Shown: positions 1 through 10,440 of the stretch, in pieces
How the letters are laid out: each line of letters begins with the position of its first letter
Position numbering within the stretch: position 1 is the stretch's first letter
From: Zizania palustris
Taxonomy: Eukaryota; Streptophyta; Magnoliopsida; Poales; Poaceae
NCBI GenBank assembly: GCA_019279435.1
Contig: JAAALK010000082.1
Location: 79,642,989-79,706,988 of the forward strand
Direction of reading: 5' to 3'
DNA: 64,000 nt
Translations under genes and position numbers: made by a program
Notes under the pieces: model-generated
What the model was told of the DNA's origin: nothing
Database searches by the model: none
What the model saw: the letters and a program-made list of their open reading frames with translations, nothing else

Positions 1-1230
1 TGCATTCCTAATGCAGATTGGAAAGATTCGATCATAGAACTCTTGCAAGGAGGAACAAATTTACCCGAAGAGCCCCAATTGTCAAGATTAAAGCTCAGAG
101 CAAGAAACTATCAGTTAATCAACGGTATATTATACAAGGCCGGAGTATGTTCCCCTCTACTCCGATGTATATCTCAAGCCGAAGGCCAAGAAATTTTTCG
201 AGAAATTCACGAAGGCCTTTGTGGAAGTCATTTAGCCCCTAGAGCTCTGGCAGGAAAAACACTTCGCCAGGGGCTTTATTGGCCCACAATAACAGCTGAT
301 GCGGAGAGCTTGGTCCGCACTTGTCAAGGATGCCAGTGGATGGGTCGACGGAGTCATCGCCCACCAACAGCTCTTCAAGTCATTGCTCCGGTATGGCCTA
401 TGGCCAGATGGGGTATGGATCTAATTGGTCCCTTTCCGTTAGCAAAGGGAAATCTGAAGTTCGCAGTGGTAGCCATTGAATATTTTTCTAAGTGGGTGGA
501 AGCAGAGCCCTTAACAGCTATCACTTCGAATAATGTACAGAAATTCTTCTGGAAGAACATTATTTGCCGGTTCGGAGTGCCTAGATATCTCACAGTTGAT
601 AATGGAACACAGTTCGACGCAGAACCCTTCAGGAAGTTTTGCGAAGACCTAGGCATTCAACTATGTTTTGCTGCAGTAAGACATCCTCAGTCAAATGGAG
701 CCGTTGAGCGAGCCAATGGAAATATTTTATCAGGGCTAAATCGAAGAATAGTAGGATTATCAAAGGGACTGTGGACCGAAGAGCTCCCGAAGATTCTATG
801 GTCCATTCGGACTACGCAAACAAGGTCCACAGGTTTTACTCCGTTCAGACTACTATTCGGAGATGAAGCTATGACTCCGACAGAGCTCAAAGGGGGGTCG
901 TTTCGCAGCACCGAACCGGACATCGAAGAAGAAAGACAAGCTTCGTTAGATTTGTCAGAAGAAACAAGACTTCGGGCTGTAGCTAATTTATCAAAGTATC
1001 ATCAGCAGACGAAGACTTGGTATGACCCGAAGGTTAAGCTCAGCGAGTTAAGGCCGGGTCATCTTGTTCTACGAAGCATTATAGCACCAGGGAAGTTAGG
1101 CAATAAATGGGAAGGTCCATATCTAATCATCCGCTCGGGGCGCCCTGGTTCATTTAAATTAGCTAATTTAGAAGGTGAAGAGTTAGCACATACTTGGCAT
1201 GCGGAGCACCTAAAGCGATACTTCGCATAA
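1..1230 (+). CDS. gypsy pol polyprotein, end of RNase H and complete integrase (5' partial)
   Basis: The frame is open from base 1 to the stop at 1228-1230, so the start lies outside the window. An HHCC zinc-binding region (H-x-G-L-C-G-S-H, then CQGCQ) precedes the catalytic core. The DDE residues sit in WGMDLIGPFP, VDNGTQFD and SNGAVERAN. The C-terminal region contains the usual GNKWEGPYLI stretch of gypsy integrases. The enzyme joins element cDNA to chromosomal DNA. No stop or frameshift is visible, unlike copy 2, where TGA replaces GGA just upstream of the integrase. Stray internal ATGs at 18 and 43 are not real starts. Confidence 0.9.
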   Translation, partial: CIPNADWKDSIIELLQGGTNLPEEPQLSRLKLRARNYQLINGILYKAGVCSPLLRCISQAEGQEIFREIHEGLCGSHLAPRALAGKTLRQGLYWPTITADAESLVRTCQGCQWMGRRSHRPPTALQVIAPVWPMARWGMDLIGPFPLAKGNLKFAVVAIEYFSKWVEAEPLTAITSNNVQKFFWKNIICRFGVPRYLTVDNGTQFDAEPFRKFCEDLGIQLCFAAVRHPQSNGAVERANGNILSGLNRRIVGLSKGLWTEELPKILWSIRTTQTRSTGFTPFRLLFGDEAMTPTELKGGSFRSTEPDIEEERQASLDLSEETRLRAVANLSKYHQQTKTWYDPKVKLSELRPGHLVLRSIIAPGKLGNKWEGPYLIIRSGRPGSFKLANLEGEELAHTWHAEHLKRYFA

Positions 1231-1481
1231 GGGCTCCTTGTAATTCGCTTGTAATCACCTCTAAATTAATAAAGCATACACCCTGATGGTTGCCTTCCCC
1301 TTGACACTCCTAGTTTCCCGAGCGGACGCGCTGGGACAGAAGTCGATCGAGAGGGAAGTGTCATTAAGCTGGGTTGTATTTCCGGACTTCGTACCCATAA
1401 AGTCGAAGCCTCCGGTGTGGTGGCTGAAATCCATCCGGAGCCCAAGCTGATACCTTGTAGGCATCCGTAAAAGAGCCAATA
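1231..1481 (+). other. Tat copy 1 spacer between pol and tandem array
   Basis: No ORF supported. The sequence is also present in copy 2 (about 49911-50140, minus strand), so it belongs to the element. In copy 2 the boundary with the array is the insertion site of a SIRE-type LTR. Confidence 0.6.
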
Positions 1482-1845
1482 CCACATTCTACGGAGTCCA
1501 AGCTTCGGCTGGTAGACTTCCGTAAAAAGAGCCGAAGGTGGCCAAAATCTGCGGAGTCCAAGCTGCAGCTTGCAGACATCCGTAAAAAGAGCCGAAGGTG
1601 GCCAAATTCTGGAAGTCCAAGCTCCGGCTGGTAGACTTCTGCAAAAAGAGCCCAAGGTGGCCAAATTCTGTGAAGTCCAAGCTCCGGCTGGTAGACTTCT
1701 GCAAAAATTGCCGAAGGTGGCTAAAAATTCTGCGAAGTCCAAGCTCCGGCTGGTAGACTTCTGCAAAAATTGCCGAAGATGGCTACAATTTCTGCGAAGT
1801 CCAAGCTACGGCTGGTAGACTTCTGCAAAAATAGCTGAAGGTAGC
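1482..1845 (+). repeat. tandem array, about 6 units of about 60 bp
   Basis: Each unit contains GAAGTCCAAGCT, then GGCTGGTAGACTTC, GCAAAAA or GTAAAAA, and GCCGAAGGTGG. Unit length is 59-62 bp, so all six frames carry long spurious ORFs built of repeated peptides. The array lies between the convergent 3' ends of pol and the antisense gene. The equivalent array in copy 2 (47445-47829) differs in unit order and sequence. Confidence 0.9.
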
Positions 1846-2220
1846 TAAAGCAAAACAGCATTTAAGTCATGAACTTCGAATGTCTGTTCATATAAGTCCA
1901 AAGTGACAAATTTCTTAAGACACTAAAGTGTCCTGGAAGTTATCTCAATTGATTTCTTTCGTAAAGCAAACAAAGGTACCAAGTTACCATTCTTCTGACT
2001 ACAAATAGTCGAAGACATTTCATAAGATTTCAAAAGATCTTTAAATGACAGAGGGGCTCCGAACCCCCAAAAAAAAAAATTGTACTCCGAAGTTCTTTCT
2101 TTGCGCATAACCATCTTTGAATACAGTTCGAAGTTGCTTATACCCAAAGAGGGGCTAGTAAATATGGAGACAATTTTAAATCGGCATTCATTATTAAAAC
2201 AAATGTGTTTACAAATTACA
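1846..2220 (+). other. 3' flank of the antisense gene, no ORF
   Basis: AT-rich noncoding sequence shared with copy 2 (about 47069-47444). It probably includes the 3' UTR and polyadenylation region of the minus-strand gene ending at 2221. I see no coding potential. Confidence 0.5.
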
Positions 2221-5200
2221 TTATGAAAAATTGGTATCTATACCAAGAAGGAATCGGAGACCTCTTCGGTCCCGAGAGCTAGGGGTGGAACGACTAGTTC
2301 CAACATCGGAAGTTCTAAGAACTTTACGTTTAACTCTCTTCCTCCCCTTCGAAGCTCTAAAATCCTTCTGCTCTTGTTGAAGCTCGGCCCAAGTTCGAAG
2401 TCGCTCGGGGCTTCTCTCCCAGCTTCTAAGATCTTCAGATCTTTTATTTTGGGCTTCACCTTCATCTTCGGACCAATTAGTGTCTTCAGAAGACGAGGTG
2501 TTTGCGTCAATCTCTTTATCTTCCTCTTTGATATAAGACAATACGTCTTTGATTACTTCGGGCGCAATAACGCCGGAGTCATCTCGAGGAATAAGAAATC
2601 GAGGACGCTTATAACTCTTTAGAAGCTTGAAGGTGTTCCACAGTGAGCGAAGTTCGCTGTTAAGCTCTAACACTTCGATATCTTCCATAAGAGGCAAAGC
2701 CTAAAAATATGACAAACAAGACTTTCATTGATAAATATTTACATGCATCAGCTTTACATAATCAAAAAATCCTAAATAATCCTAAACCTGCGGGTTCGGA
2801 GGAGGCTGACTGCTCGAAGCTTGACTCCGAACTTGCTTTTGGCGTTGGCCTTCATCAATCCAAGCCTTGATCGCAGATCGACCTTCGGCTCTCCATGAAG
2901 TCTGGAAGGCTCGCCAAGCAGCAGCTACGCCTTCGGAAGGAGTCAAAAGTCTCGCGTCGTCGAAGATGATGGAGCCCTCTGCGCCTGGAGTGATTGTTCG
3001 GCCCAAATCCTCGTAGTAGCGAAGTATTCCAAGGGCAGACACTTGTCCGGAGAGTTCTCCATAATGTATGCCTGCCGTCTTCATTTGCTTCGCTGCTCCT
3101 TGGATCCTCTTTAGCCGGCGCAGCAGAGTCACATTGTCATCCGAAGGTAGTGATCCAGTAGTACCGAAGTACTCCAAGACACCTAGCATCTGCTCGATGA
3201 CCTCCGAAGCCACCTTCTCAGACTTGAGCTTTTCCGCATTAAGTGCATCCTTGACCGAAGTCGTTTCTGCTAAAACTCCGGAGATTCTAGCATTCTCCGT
3301 AGTCAAAGCATTCTTCTGAGTCCGGAGTTGGCCAACTTCTTCTTGTAGCCTTACAAGTTCAGACCCTTTGGCAGCATCCTCCGTCCGCAGTCTTTCAATC
3401 TCTGCCCGAAGCACAATTCTTTCTGCTTCGAGCTCTTTCTTCGCAGCCTCCAAGCTTTGCCTAGCCCTTCGTTCTGCTAGTATTACATTGTCCATTTGAG
3501 CTACTCGACCTTCGGAGAAGTTAAAATTTCTTTGAAGAGTTTCGTTCTCTTCCCGAAGTTGAGCAATTTCATTTTCATTCGACAAAGCCGCAGCACGGGC
3601 TAAGACTGCTTGCTGAGAAAAAAGAAAAACTGGAATAAGAAATTATTCATATATAATTTGCTATTTGGTCTGAAGATGCTTTATACCTGATAAGCTGCTC
3701 TTTCCACAGCAATATTAAGCTCCGAACCCTTCGCTCTGCTTAAAAGGGCTACCAGTTCTGTTTCCCCGACTTTGCGACTGGCTTCACCCAAAGGTTTAAC
3801 CAAAGTCCCAAGTCCGGTTTTCTCCTCCAAAAATGGAGTTATGAGAGGAAGCATTACTGAAGCCTTCTGATCAGCTCTGCTTAGTGAAGGTCCGGAGAGT
3901 TCTTCTGAGGCCCTTGGAACTTCTGAAGATGGCCCCCCCTCAGTCGATTCACTTTCATCTGTTGACTCAGATGAAGTCGATCCTTGAGCAGGGAGAGGCT
4001 CTATGTGTCTTTTTCCTCTTCCAGGCCCCGGTAGAGTAACCCCCGGTTGTGGCTCCGAAGTCGTCGAAGGTCTTTGAATTGTATCTTCGAGGGATACTTC
4101 GACAACAGGAGGCTCTGAAAAAACAAAAATATTACACATTGTATAATTTTGCAAAAATTGATAAGAATTATGCAAAATTTACCTTCGACATTCTCTGGAA
4201 TATCGAGCACCGGACTGATCGGAGGATCAAAAGTGTAGTCCTCATCCGAATCAGCCGCTAAATCTTGGACTGCAGGAGCATCGTCCTGAAGAGTCCTCGT
4301 TACTTCTTCGAGAATCGAAGCCATAGTGACTTCGACTCCACCTTCATCCACAGGAACTCCGGCCTGAGTTGTGTCTTCTTGAACTACCGAAGTCATTGGT
4401 TGATCAGCATTATCTCCAGACTCCGGTACGTTCGCAGGCACTTCGGCCTCATCTACACCCATAGGGGCTTCAATTTGTTCTTCTTGGGTATCAGGAGCTC
4501 TTACTTCTTCGATGTTGGCTTGGGGCTCCGGAATACCTGCAGTATCTTCAATGTGAATACTTCATTGAGTTGCATCTTCATCAATTAATTTTACTAATAA
4601 AATACCTTCATCCTCTTTAGAACCAGAAAGTGAGGTTCTTGAGCTTGAAGGAGCAGGATCCAAAGGTGCGAGATTCTTTGGCTTCCGAGCCACCTTCTTC
4701 ACCGGAGTCTTTGCTGAACCTGAAGCTCCGGCTTCAGCTACTCTTTTCTTGGGGCCTTTCTCCTGAGGCACCCAATCCATCAGAGGGGGTGGAGTTAACT
4801 CCAGCATTCCCCATACTCTGTTAAAACGCTCCCAACTTCCGACTAATTTGATTCGCCATTCTTTTTCCGACGGAGTTGGAGCACCCAGAATCTTCTCCGA
4901 AGCCCTTACAATTTGCTCTGAAGTAATAGGGGCTGAAGAAGCTAAAAAATAATTCGAGTTAGTATTTCTTCGAAGTAAGTATGTACTAAGCATGTTGATT
5001 TCGAAGTTACCTGCAGGGCTCGAAGTATAGTTAATCTTGCGAAGACCGCCTTCCGAGTCATCTTCGAAGACGATAGGCCAGTTGGCCATCAACGGAGGAA
5101 TTTGCAGTCCGAGGAACTCTTCAGCTAAGTCCCGCATACTCAACCTTCTGCTGATTTTCTGAAGCAAGTTGAGGCGAGCTTCGAGTTGGCCTTCGTCAGG

Positions 5201-5956
5201 TTGCACTAAAGCTTCCTTCCGGAACTGGATTTCTTTGAGGGGACCAGCCAGAGGACTCCTCACTCCAACTTCGGCATAAAACCACCTCAGAACCCAATCG
5301 GTGTACCATCTAGCATTGATGGCCTTAGCAGGGAATTGCAACGCATATTCATCACGAAGCCTAAAATTGATGCTTCCGAAGGAAACCACCACTTTCTCAC
5401 CTCCGGAGCCTACGAAGGTCTTTGGCTGACAAGTTGCTCTATGAAGCACAGCGAAGATTTCAGCCCTCCCCTCACAACCTTCGGCTCTCAGTGCCCACTC
5501 GAAGATAGCTAATCTAGCTACAGCATTCGGAGACAGCTGGGGGAGGGTTACATGAAACAAGTCAAGTACTTCGGCCAAGAAATCCACAGCCGGGAGGCCT
5601 AAGCCCGCTTCGAAAAAAGCTTCGAACACTACAACTTCTCCGGGTCTCGGTGATGGAATCGATTCTTTGCCCGGCTTCCGAATCATAACCCCATCACTAA
5701 TCTTTCCCGCCGCTGTGATTGCCAAAGACTCTTTCTTGCAGGTAGACGGTCCCAACTCAAAAGATTGATCCAAGTACTTAGTTGAGGGTGGGCACAGACC
5801 TTGGTCGTGGGGGATTTGGGGATTTCTCCCCCCTGCCGCCATGGATATTGTCGCCTGCATCGAGGATGTCGCCGCCAATGTCGCCGCCGCTGCTGCTGCG
5901 GCTGCCTGCTGCCGAGCCAAGGCCGAAGGAGGCGCAGATCCCTTGGTCTTCACCAT
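2221..5956 (-). CDS. antisense gene of Tat element, six-exon model, putative gypsy-type transposon protein
   Basis: Minus strand, ATG at 5956, stop at 2221. Proposed exons: 5956-5011, 4941-4606, 4536-4183, 4114-3687, 3612-2788, 2700-2221. All five introns start GT and end AG (69, 69, 68, 74 and 87 bp). The exons sum to 3369 nt, an uninterrupted frame of 1123 codons including the stop. Residues about 20-28 are an Ala run. About 105-280 resemble the 'putative gypsy type transposon' family (Pfam PF04195) with FEAFFEAGLGLP and LSPNAVARLAIFEWALR. Basic KKVARKPK follows; exon 3 is acidic; exon 5 (from residue 689) starts with a long coiled coil; exon 6 has charged low-complexity sequence. Introns A and B are multiples of three, so retention is possible, but copy 1 intron B contains TGA. 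Function unknown. The domain name is from recall. Confidence 0.75.
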
Positions 5957-6424
5957 CGCGATTGCCGGATTGATCTGAGGGAATGGAGACTAGGGCTCAA
6001 GAACTCGAAGGCTAGGGCTCAAGAACTCAAAGGGCTCAAAAAAGCTTTTGACTGAGAAGAAGCGGTGAAAAGGTAATCGGGTAAGTTTTGAGGCTCTTTA
6101 TTTATAGCCTAATCTTTCCGTTTGTTACCGTTTGGGTTCTGCCCTTTCGCATTCCCGCCTGTTATTCTCCTCCGGAAATAACGCCTTATATAACTTCCGT
6201 TAGAAACAGAAACTAACGGCTATTTTTTCTAAGTCTAAAAAGACTTTCGAACTTCCTGAGTCAGTTCTAAGGTAGTTCGAACAGTAATTACCTTATGACT
6301 GATTCGAAGATCATATCTTCATACATTTCGGAGATAAAACGAAAATCAATAACCCCTATGATTGGTTATCTTTTCTTTCCGTATACTGCTCTCCTAACGT
6401 TACAGGTCGAACGGAGAAGCGTAT
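5957..6424 (-). promoter_or_regulatory. 5' region and promoter of antisense gene, copy 1
   Basis: On the minus strand a TATA box (TATAAATA, 6106-6099) lies about 145 bp upstream of the ATG at 5956, within GGCTATAAATAAAGAGCC. The same motif is at 43205-43212 in copy 2. Its distance from the LTR promoter (TATA at 6754) suggests the gene has its own start site. This is inference; no transcript evidence is available. Confidence 0.55.
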
Positions 6425-6426
6425 TC

Positions 6427-6432
6427 GAGGGG
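6427..6432 (+). other. polypurine tract, Tat copy 1
   Basis: GAGGGG lies four bases before the TG that opens the 3' LTR at 6437. It is the expected plus-strand primer site for reverse transcription and is identical in copy 2. Confidence 0.6.
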
Positions 6433-6436
6433 CTAC

Positions 6437-6931
6437 TGTTGGGGGAAAATATCTCATCTTCGGGGTTATTGCCAAAGCAGTACGAAGACAGCCAACTAGT
6501 TCGAAGATTGTCCAAAGACCTTCTTCGAAGATGCTCGGAACCTGGTTCGAAGCCCGAAGACAGGCACTGGTTCGAAGTATGTCTTCGAACCAAATCCCTT
6601 CAGGATCTTTTCTGCCAGCTAAGATGGAAGACTTATCTTCTATCCTATTAGATTAGTCTTTTACCATTTTAGCCCTATTAAGGAAACCGAATAGTTTCCT
6701 TAATGTCGGTTGTAATAGAAGGGTAAATAGGTCTTTTCCTTAATGTTTAGGCCTATAAATACCCCCCATTTCATCCTGTAATGAGGACCAAGGACAAGTG
6801 ATTCAATACACACTTTCGAACTATTCTAAGCTATTATCCTTTCGGAGGCTTAGAACAGTTTACTTCACAAACACTTCGTTTGTTAGTTTCTTTTTTACAG
6901 AAACCTGTTAGCGTAATCTTTTACGCCAACA
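6437..6931 (+). mobile_element. 3' LTR of Tat copy 1 (495 bp)
   Basis: Starts TGTTGGGGG and ends CGCCAACA. It matches the 496-bp LTRs of copy 2 in reverse orientation with scattered differences. A TATA box (TATAAATA, 6754-6761) marks U3. The next five bases, GCACA (6932-6936), should be the target duplication; its partner is outside the window. Confidence 0.93.
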
Positions 6932-7900
6932 GCACATTTTATACCTTGTCATAAGAGCGATGATGCTACAAACATTGTTGATTTGTTTTTTAGGGATATC
7001 ATTCGCCTACATTGAGTACACACCACCTTTGGTGCAAGTTGGGAACCAAGCTGCTATTCTCCACCACATGCCACCCTCAAACCGATGGACAAACAGAGGT
7101 AGTTAATCGTACGTTATCCACCATGTTGCGGGCTGTTTTGAAGAAAAATTTGAAGATGTGGGAAGAATGTTTACCTCATGTGGAGTTTGAATATAATCGA
7201 GCGATACATTCTACCCCAAGGTGAGTCCGTTCCAGGTTGTGTATGGCTTTAATCCCCATGCTCCCATTGATCTTTTGCCATTTCCTACTTCTGAACATGT
7301 GCATTTAGATGCTAAGACATGTGCTGATTTTATTCTGAAATTACATACCACAACTAAAGAACATATTGAGAAGATGATCGAAAAGTATAAAATTCCTAGT
7401 AGTAAGGGTAGGAGAATTTAACATTTGAAATAGGTGATCTTGTTTGGTTACACTTGCGTAAAGATAGATTTCCAGATTTGAGAAAGTCTAAATTGATGCC
7501 TCGAGCTGATGGACCTTTCAAGATAGTTAAGAAAATTAATGACAATGCATACAAGCTTGAGTTGCCTACAGATTTTGGGGTTAGCCCCACACTTAATATT
7601 TCAGATTTGAAGCCATATTTGGGAGAAGAAGACGAGTTTGAGTTGAGTACGACTCTAATTCAAGAAGGGGAGGATGATGAGGACATAGATAACAATGATA
7701 AAGACATCCAACACTCTATCATTATTGGACCAATCACTCGCTCTCGTGCCCGCAAGCTTAATTATGAGGTGCATTCATTTCTTACTTTATATAATGATAT
7801 GGATATGGATGGGATGCTACTTACGGGTGATATTTTAACTCTAAGAAACATGGGAGAAGCACTTCTGGATCAAACACAAGAGGGAGAGGCGGCACAATAA
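6932..7900 (+). pseudogene. gypsy (chromovirus-like) integrase and C-terminal tail, broken
   Basis: Right after the Tat LTR, the reading GCA CAT TTT gives AHFIPCHKSDDAT, a typical gypsy integrase segment, so copy 1 jumped into this integrase. A stop follows at about 7010 and then a deletion/frameshift that removes the second catalytic Asp region. The frame resumes with HPQTDGQTEVVNRTL (catalytic Glu), then NRAIHSTPR, a one-base shift near 7221, FQVVYGFNPHAPIDL, another shift near 7430, and KLMPRADGPFKI to NISDLKPYLGEEDE. The tail has GPITRSRARKL and ends at 7900 without a clear chromodomain. It is a dead fragment; lineage beyond chromovirus-like is unresolved. Confidence 0.85.
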
Positions 7901-8545
7901 TCCAATTTGGATTCCTCTTCAACCTCCGATTTCGGTTCGGTTTCAACAGAACACCCTTCATTAAAATGGGCATAACATTCTTGTATGGAGGTAGATTGAG
8001 GCGTTATTTAAGGCGTTGGAGAGATAACGAAAATATCTTTCCAATGAATCTGGTGCCAAGTCCTGATTCGTTACGAAATGTTCTGTGTCATCTGAACAAG
8101 TCATCAGGTGTTGCATCACCGTTTTGGTCCACTTTGGGCCTTGTATCCGTTTGGAGCCTTAAGCCCAACATTAGGGAAGACTTTACACAAACCCTAGGTA
8201 TTAATACTTTGTAGCCGTCATGAACTAGGGTTGGGCTTTTCTTAGTTTCGATCTTCCTTGCAGATTGAACTCTGACGTTCGTCAGATTGTGGAACCCCGG
8301 TCGAGAAATCGATCTCTCATCTGTTTGCGAGACTGTGTTTCCATGTTCTTGCTTTTGTTCTCAATTTGCATGCAGGGACAAGCCTTCATGGCGAGGTCAA
8401 TTGCGTTCATGCGTGGTTGATAACCAACAGAGCCATGGTGTAGCGATTGTGGGGTTTGGATCAGTGCTGATCAGAAGCCGGATCGTCAACGTCGAGTCCT
8501 CCACCAATCGAGTTTACCCTCTCCGATGGAAGATTCGGCACCCAT
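7901..8545 (+). repeat. probable 3' region or LTR of the broken gypsy element
   Basis: No ORF supported. It directly follows the gypsy pol end and contains AAAATGGGCATAAC, AAACCCTAGG and ACTAGGGTTGGG stretches typical of plant LTR transcribed regions. No matching second LTR or clear TG...CA ends were found, so boundaries are approximate. Confidence 0.4.
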
Positions 8546-8549
8546 GCAC

Positions 8550-8942
8550 ATCACTATGGACCTCATCCGAAGATTTCCCAAGCTTAAGATGGATAAGGAT
8601 CTAGTTTGCCATTCTTGTCGTCATGGTAAGATGGTTGCCGATTCTCATGCACCTGTGACTCAGGTGATGACTTCGTACTAGGGAGAGCTGTTACATATGG
8701 ATACTGTTGGTCCAGCTCGGGTACATTCAGTATGTGGTAAGTGGTACGTGCTTGTGGTTGTTGACAACTTTTCTCGATTTTTGTGGGTTTTATTTTCGGA
8801 GTCTAAGGATGAAGCTTTTCATTTTGTTCATGACCTAATCTTGAAGCTGAAGAATGAAAACAAAGGTCGGATGAAGAATGAAAACAATGGATGGATACGA
8901 GCAATTCGCTCGGACAATGGTTCTGAGTTCAAGAATGAAGGT
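8550..8942 (+). pseudogene. Ty1/copia pre-integrase and integrase core fragment
   Basis: Reads LIRRFPKLKMDKDLVCHSC, then GKMVADSHAPVTQVMT, a stop (TAG, about 8680), HMDTVGPARV with the first catalytic Asp, KWYVLVVVDNFSRF, and IRSDNGSEFKN with the second Asp. It ends abruptly before the catalytic Glu. Sequence is close to the SIRE-like element at 41759-42378. An in-frame 24-bp duplication (KNENKGRM then KNENNGWI) near 8848-8890 is absent from the other copy. Both ends are truncated. Confidence 0.85.
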
Positions 8943-9750
8943 TATGCCCAAGAAAATTCCATGTATCAGAAGTTCCAATAGGTAGTATCGGAAGTTCTGG
9001 TTAATTTTTGGTCTTGATACAGAGAGCAATTGTTGCTTTGGAAGTTCCGATATGGTATCAGAAGTTCCAACGAGCTAGAAGTTCCGATTTGGAATCGGAG
9101 GAATTTTGAACTGATCGGAAGATACGATATGGTATCAGAAGTTATGAGGTGGGCGGTAACATATTGGATCTGTTGCGTGTCATACTGTATCAGGAGACCT
9201 AAAATACCCCATCAGAAGTTCCGTTACAGGATCAGAAGTTTCGACGTAGGCAAACAGATTGGATCTATTACGGTTTCAAGATAAGCATGACCTAGGGGCC
9301 CTCAGCTCTATATAAAAAGAGGAGGAGGACGTCTTGGGGACAACAATAAGACAAGATTATACCTAGCCACCCAAGAGTTCTCTCCTCCCTTTCTTGATAT
9401 CAAACGTTGAGGTCAAGGATCCCCGTCTCTCACGTGTGGTGCTAGCACGCTGCCGTGGGAGTTAGTCCATCCCTGTATGTGTGGACTCCATGGAGGCGTT
9501 GCTCCAATAGTAATGCTTGTGAATGTCTACATGCGATCGACTACGTCGTCTTCATCGATCGGATAGGGAAAGGATGACAAGGATGAAGCGAGGAGAGACT
9601 AGACACGCTGCTGGAACATCTTCTTCCGCTACACCTACCACGTCAAGTGCTAGAAGGTACCGATCTAAGATCTCCCACACGCATGAGCCTAGAGCCATAG
9701 GGCGGAAATTTTTAATTTGTCGGCTAGCGTAGCTCCCCTATTCCCCAACA
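8943..9750 (+). mobile_element. 5' LTR-like sequence ending at 9750 (left end approximate)
   Basis: Ends CCCCAACA and is followed after one base by a tRNA-Met-type primer-binding site. A TATA box (TATATAAAAA, 9309-9318) is suitably placed. The left half is full of short degenerate repeats of GGAAGTTCCGAT. I could not fix the start; a TG near 8949 is possible. No partner LTR in the window. Confidence 0.6.
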
Positions 9751-9751
9751 G

Positions 9752-9764
9752 TGGTATCAAAGCC
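9752..9764 (+). other. primer-binding site, tRNA-iMet type
   Basis: TGGTATCAAAGCC differs at one base from the usual TGGTATCAGAGCC complement of initiator tRNA-Met and sits one base after the LTR end. Confidence 0.75.
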
Positions 9765-10440
9765 TACGTGCGTAGTATTCGATATGGATCCCTCGTGTAT
9801 GGAGATACATGGTGGAAAAATAGATTAGATCTATTTCTGTCCATGGCAGATCGGATGTTCCGATGGTGGATCGGAAGTTCCGATACTGATCGGATTTTCT
9901 GATGTCGAATAATGATTCGATACAGAAGAAAATTGTTGCGATGCGGGATTCTGATATTGATCAGAAGTTCTGACAGATCGGAAGTTCTGACCCGTGCGAT
10001 TTTGAAAAAACGAGCTTGCTGACCTGGGTTTCTCAGATCCAGAATCCAGTCATTTGTAGATTGCTCACCTAACTTTGTTTTGCAGAGAATGTCATGACTG
10101 TCATGGCCTTTGTTAAAATGTGATGTATGAGATGCATGCAATGAATGTAAATTAAATATGGCCTACTTGTCATGTTTATTTACAACCTAAGGCTGATGTA
10201 AAATTCATTATGGCTTGCCTGTCGTTTTCGCGGTGCTTTGGCCCATGTAATTAGTATAGCCTATGCGAGATGGACTAGTACTCTTCATGGAGGCCGGGAG
10301 AACACACTCGATGATGGCGGCCATAGAGATGGAGATCACCATGTGAAGAAGGCCATGCTACATCACAGTTAATATGATTGCCTGTGATGCTTTCTTATGT
10401 TCATGTTATTCTATTCTTTCATGTTTTGTGTGCGCTAGGG
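9765..10440 (+). other. untranslated leader of the 9.7-kb element, no ORF
   Basis: Begins with more copies of the GGAAGTTCCGAT-type repeat (about 9860-9990), then unremarkable sequence. No gag-like frame was found before the sequence changes to the minus-strand gypsy element, so the element is truncated here. Confidence 0.4.

Larger units (their letters stand above)
1..6931 (+). mobile_element. Ty3/gypsy Tat-like LTR retrotransposon, copy 1 (5' part outside window)
   Basis: From left to right there is the end of pol (integrase), a 60-bp tandem array, an oppositely oriented multi-exon gene, a purine tract and a 3' LTR followed by GCACA. The same order occurs on the other strand in copy 2 (42379-52528), which fixes the boundaries. 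RNase H directly followed by integrase, plus an antisense gene next to the 3' LTR, is the organisation known for Grande-like elements of the Tat lineage; that lineage call rests on recall of the family, not on a search. Gag, protease, reverse transcriptase and the 5' LTR would lie left of position 1. Confidence 0.85.

Noticed and set aside
1266..1766. 166-codon minus-strand ORF with repeated KSTSRSLDF peptides (also 47428-47877 in copy 2)
   Set aside because: Translation of the 60-bp tandem array; similar peptides appear in several frames and no start or promoter supports a gene.
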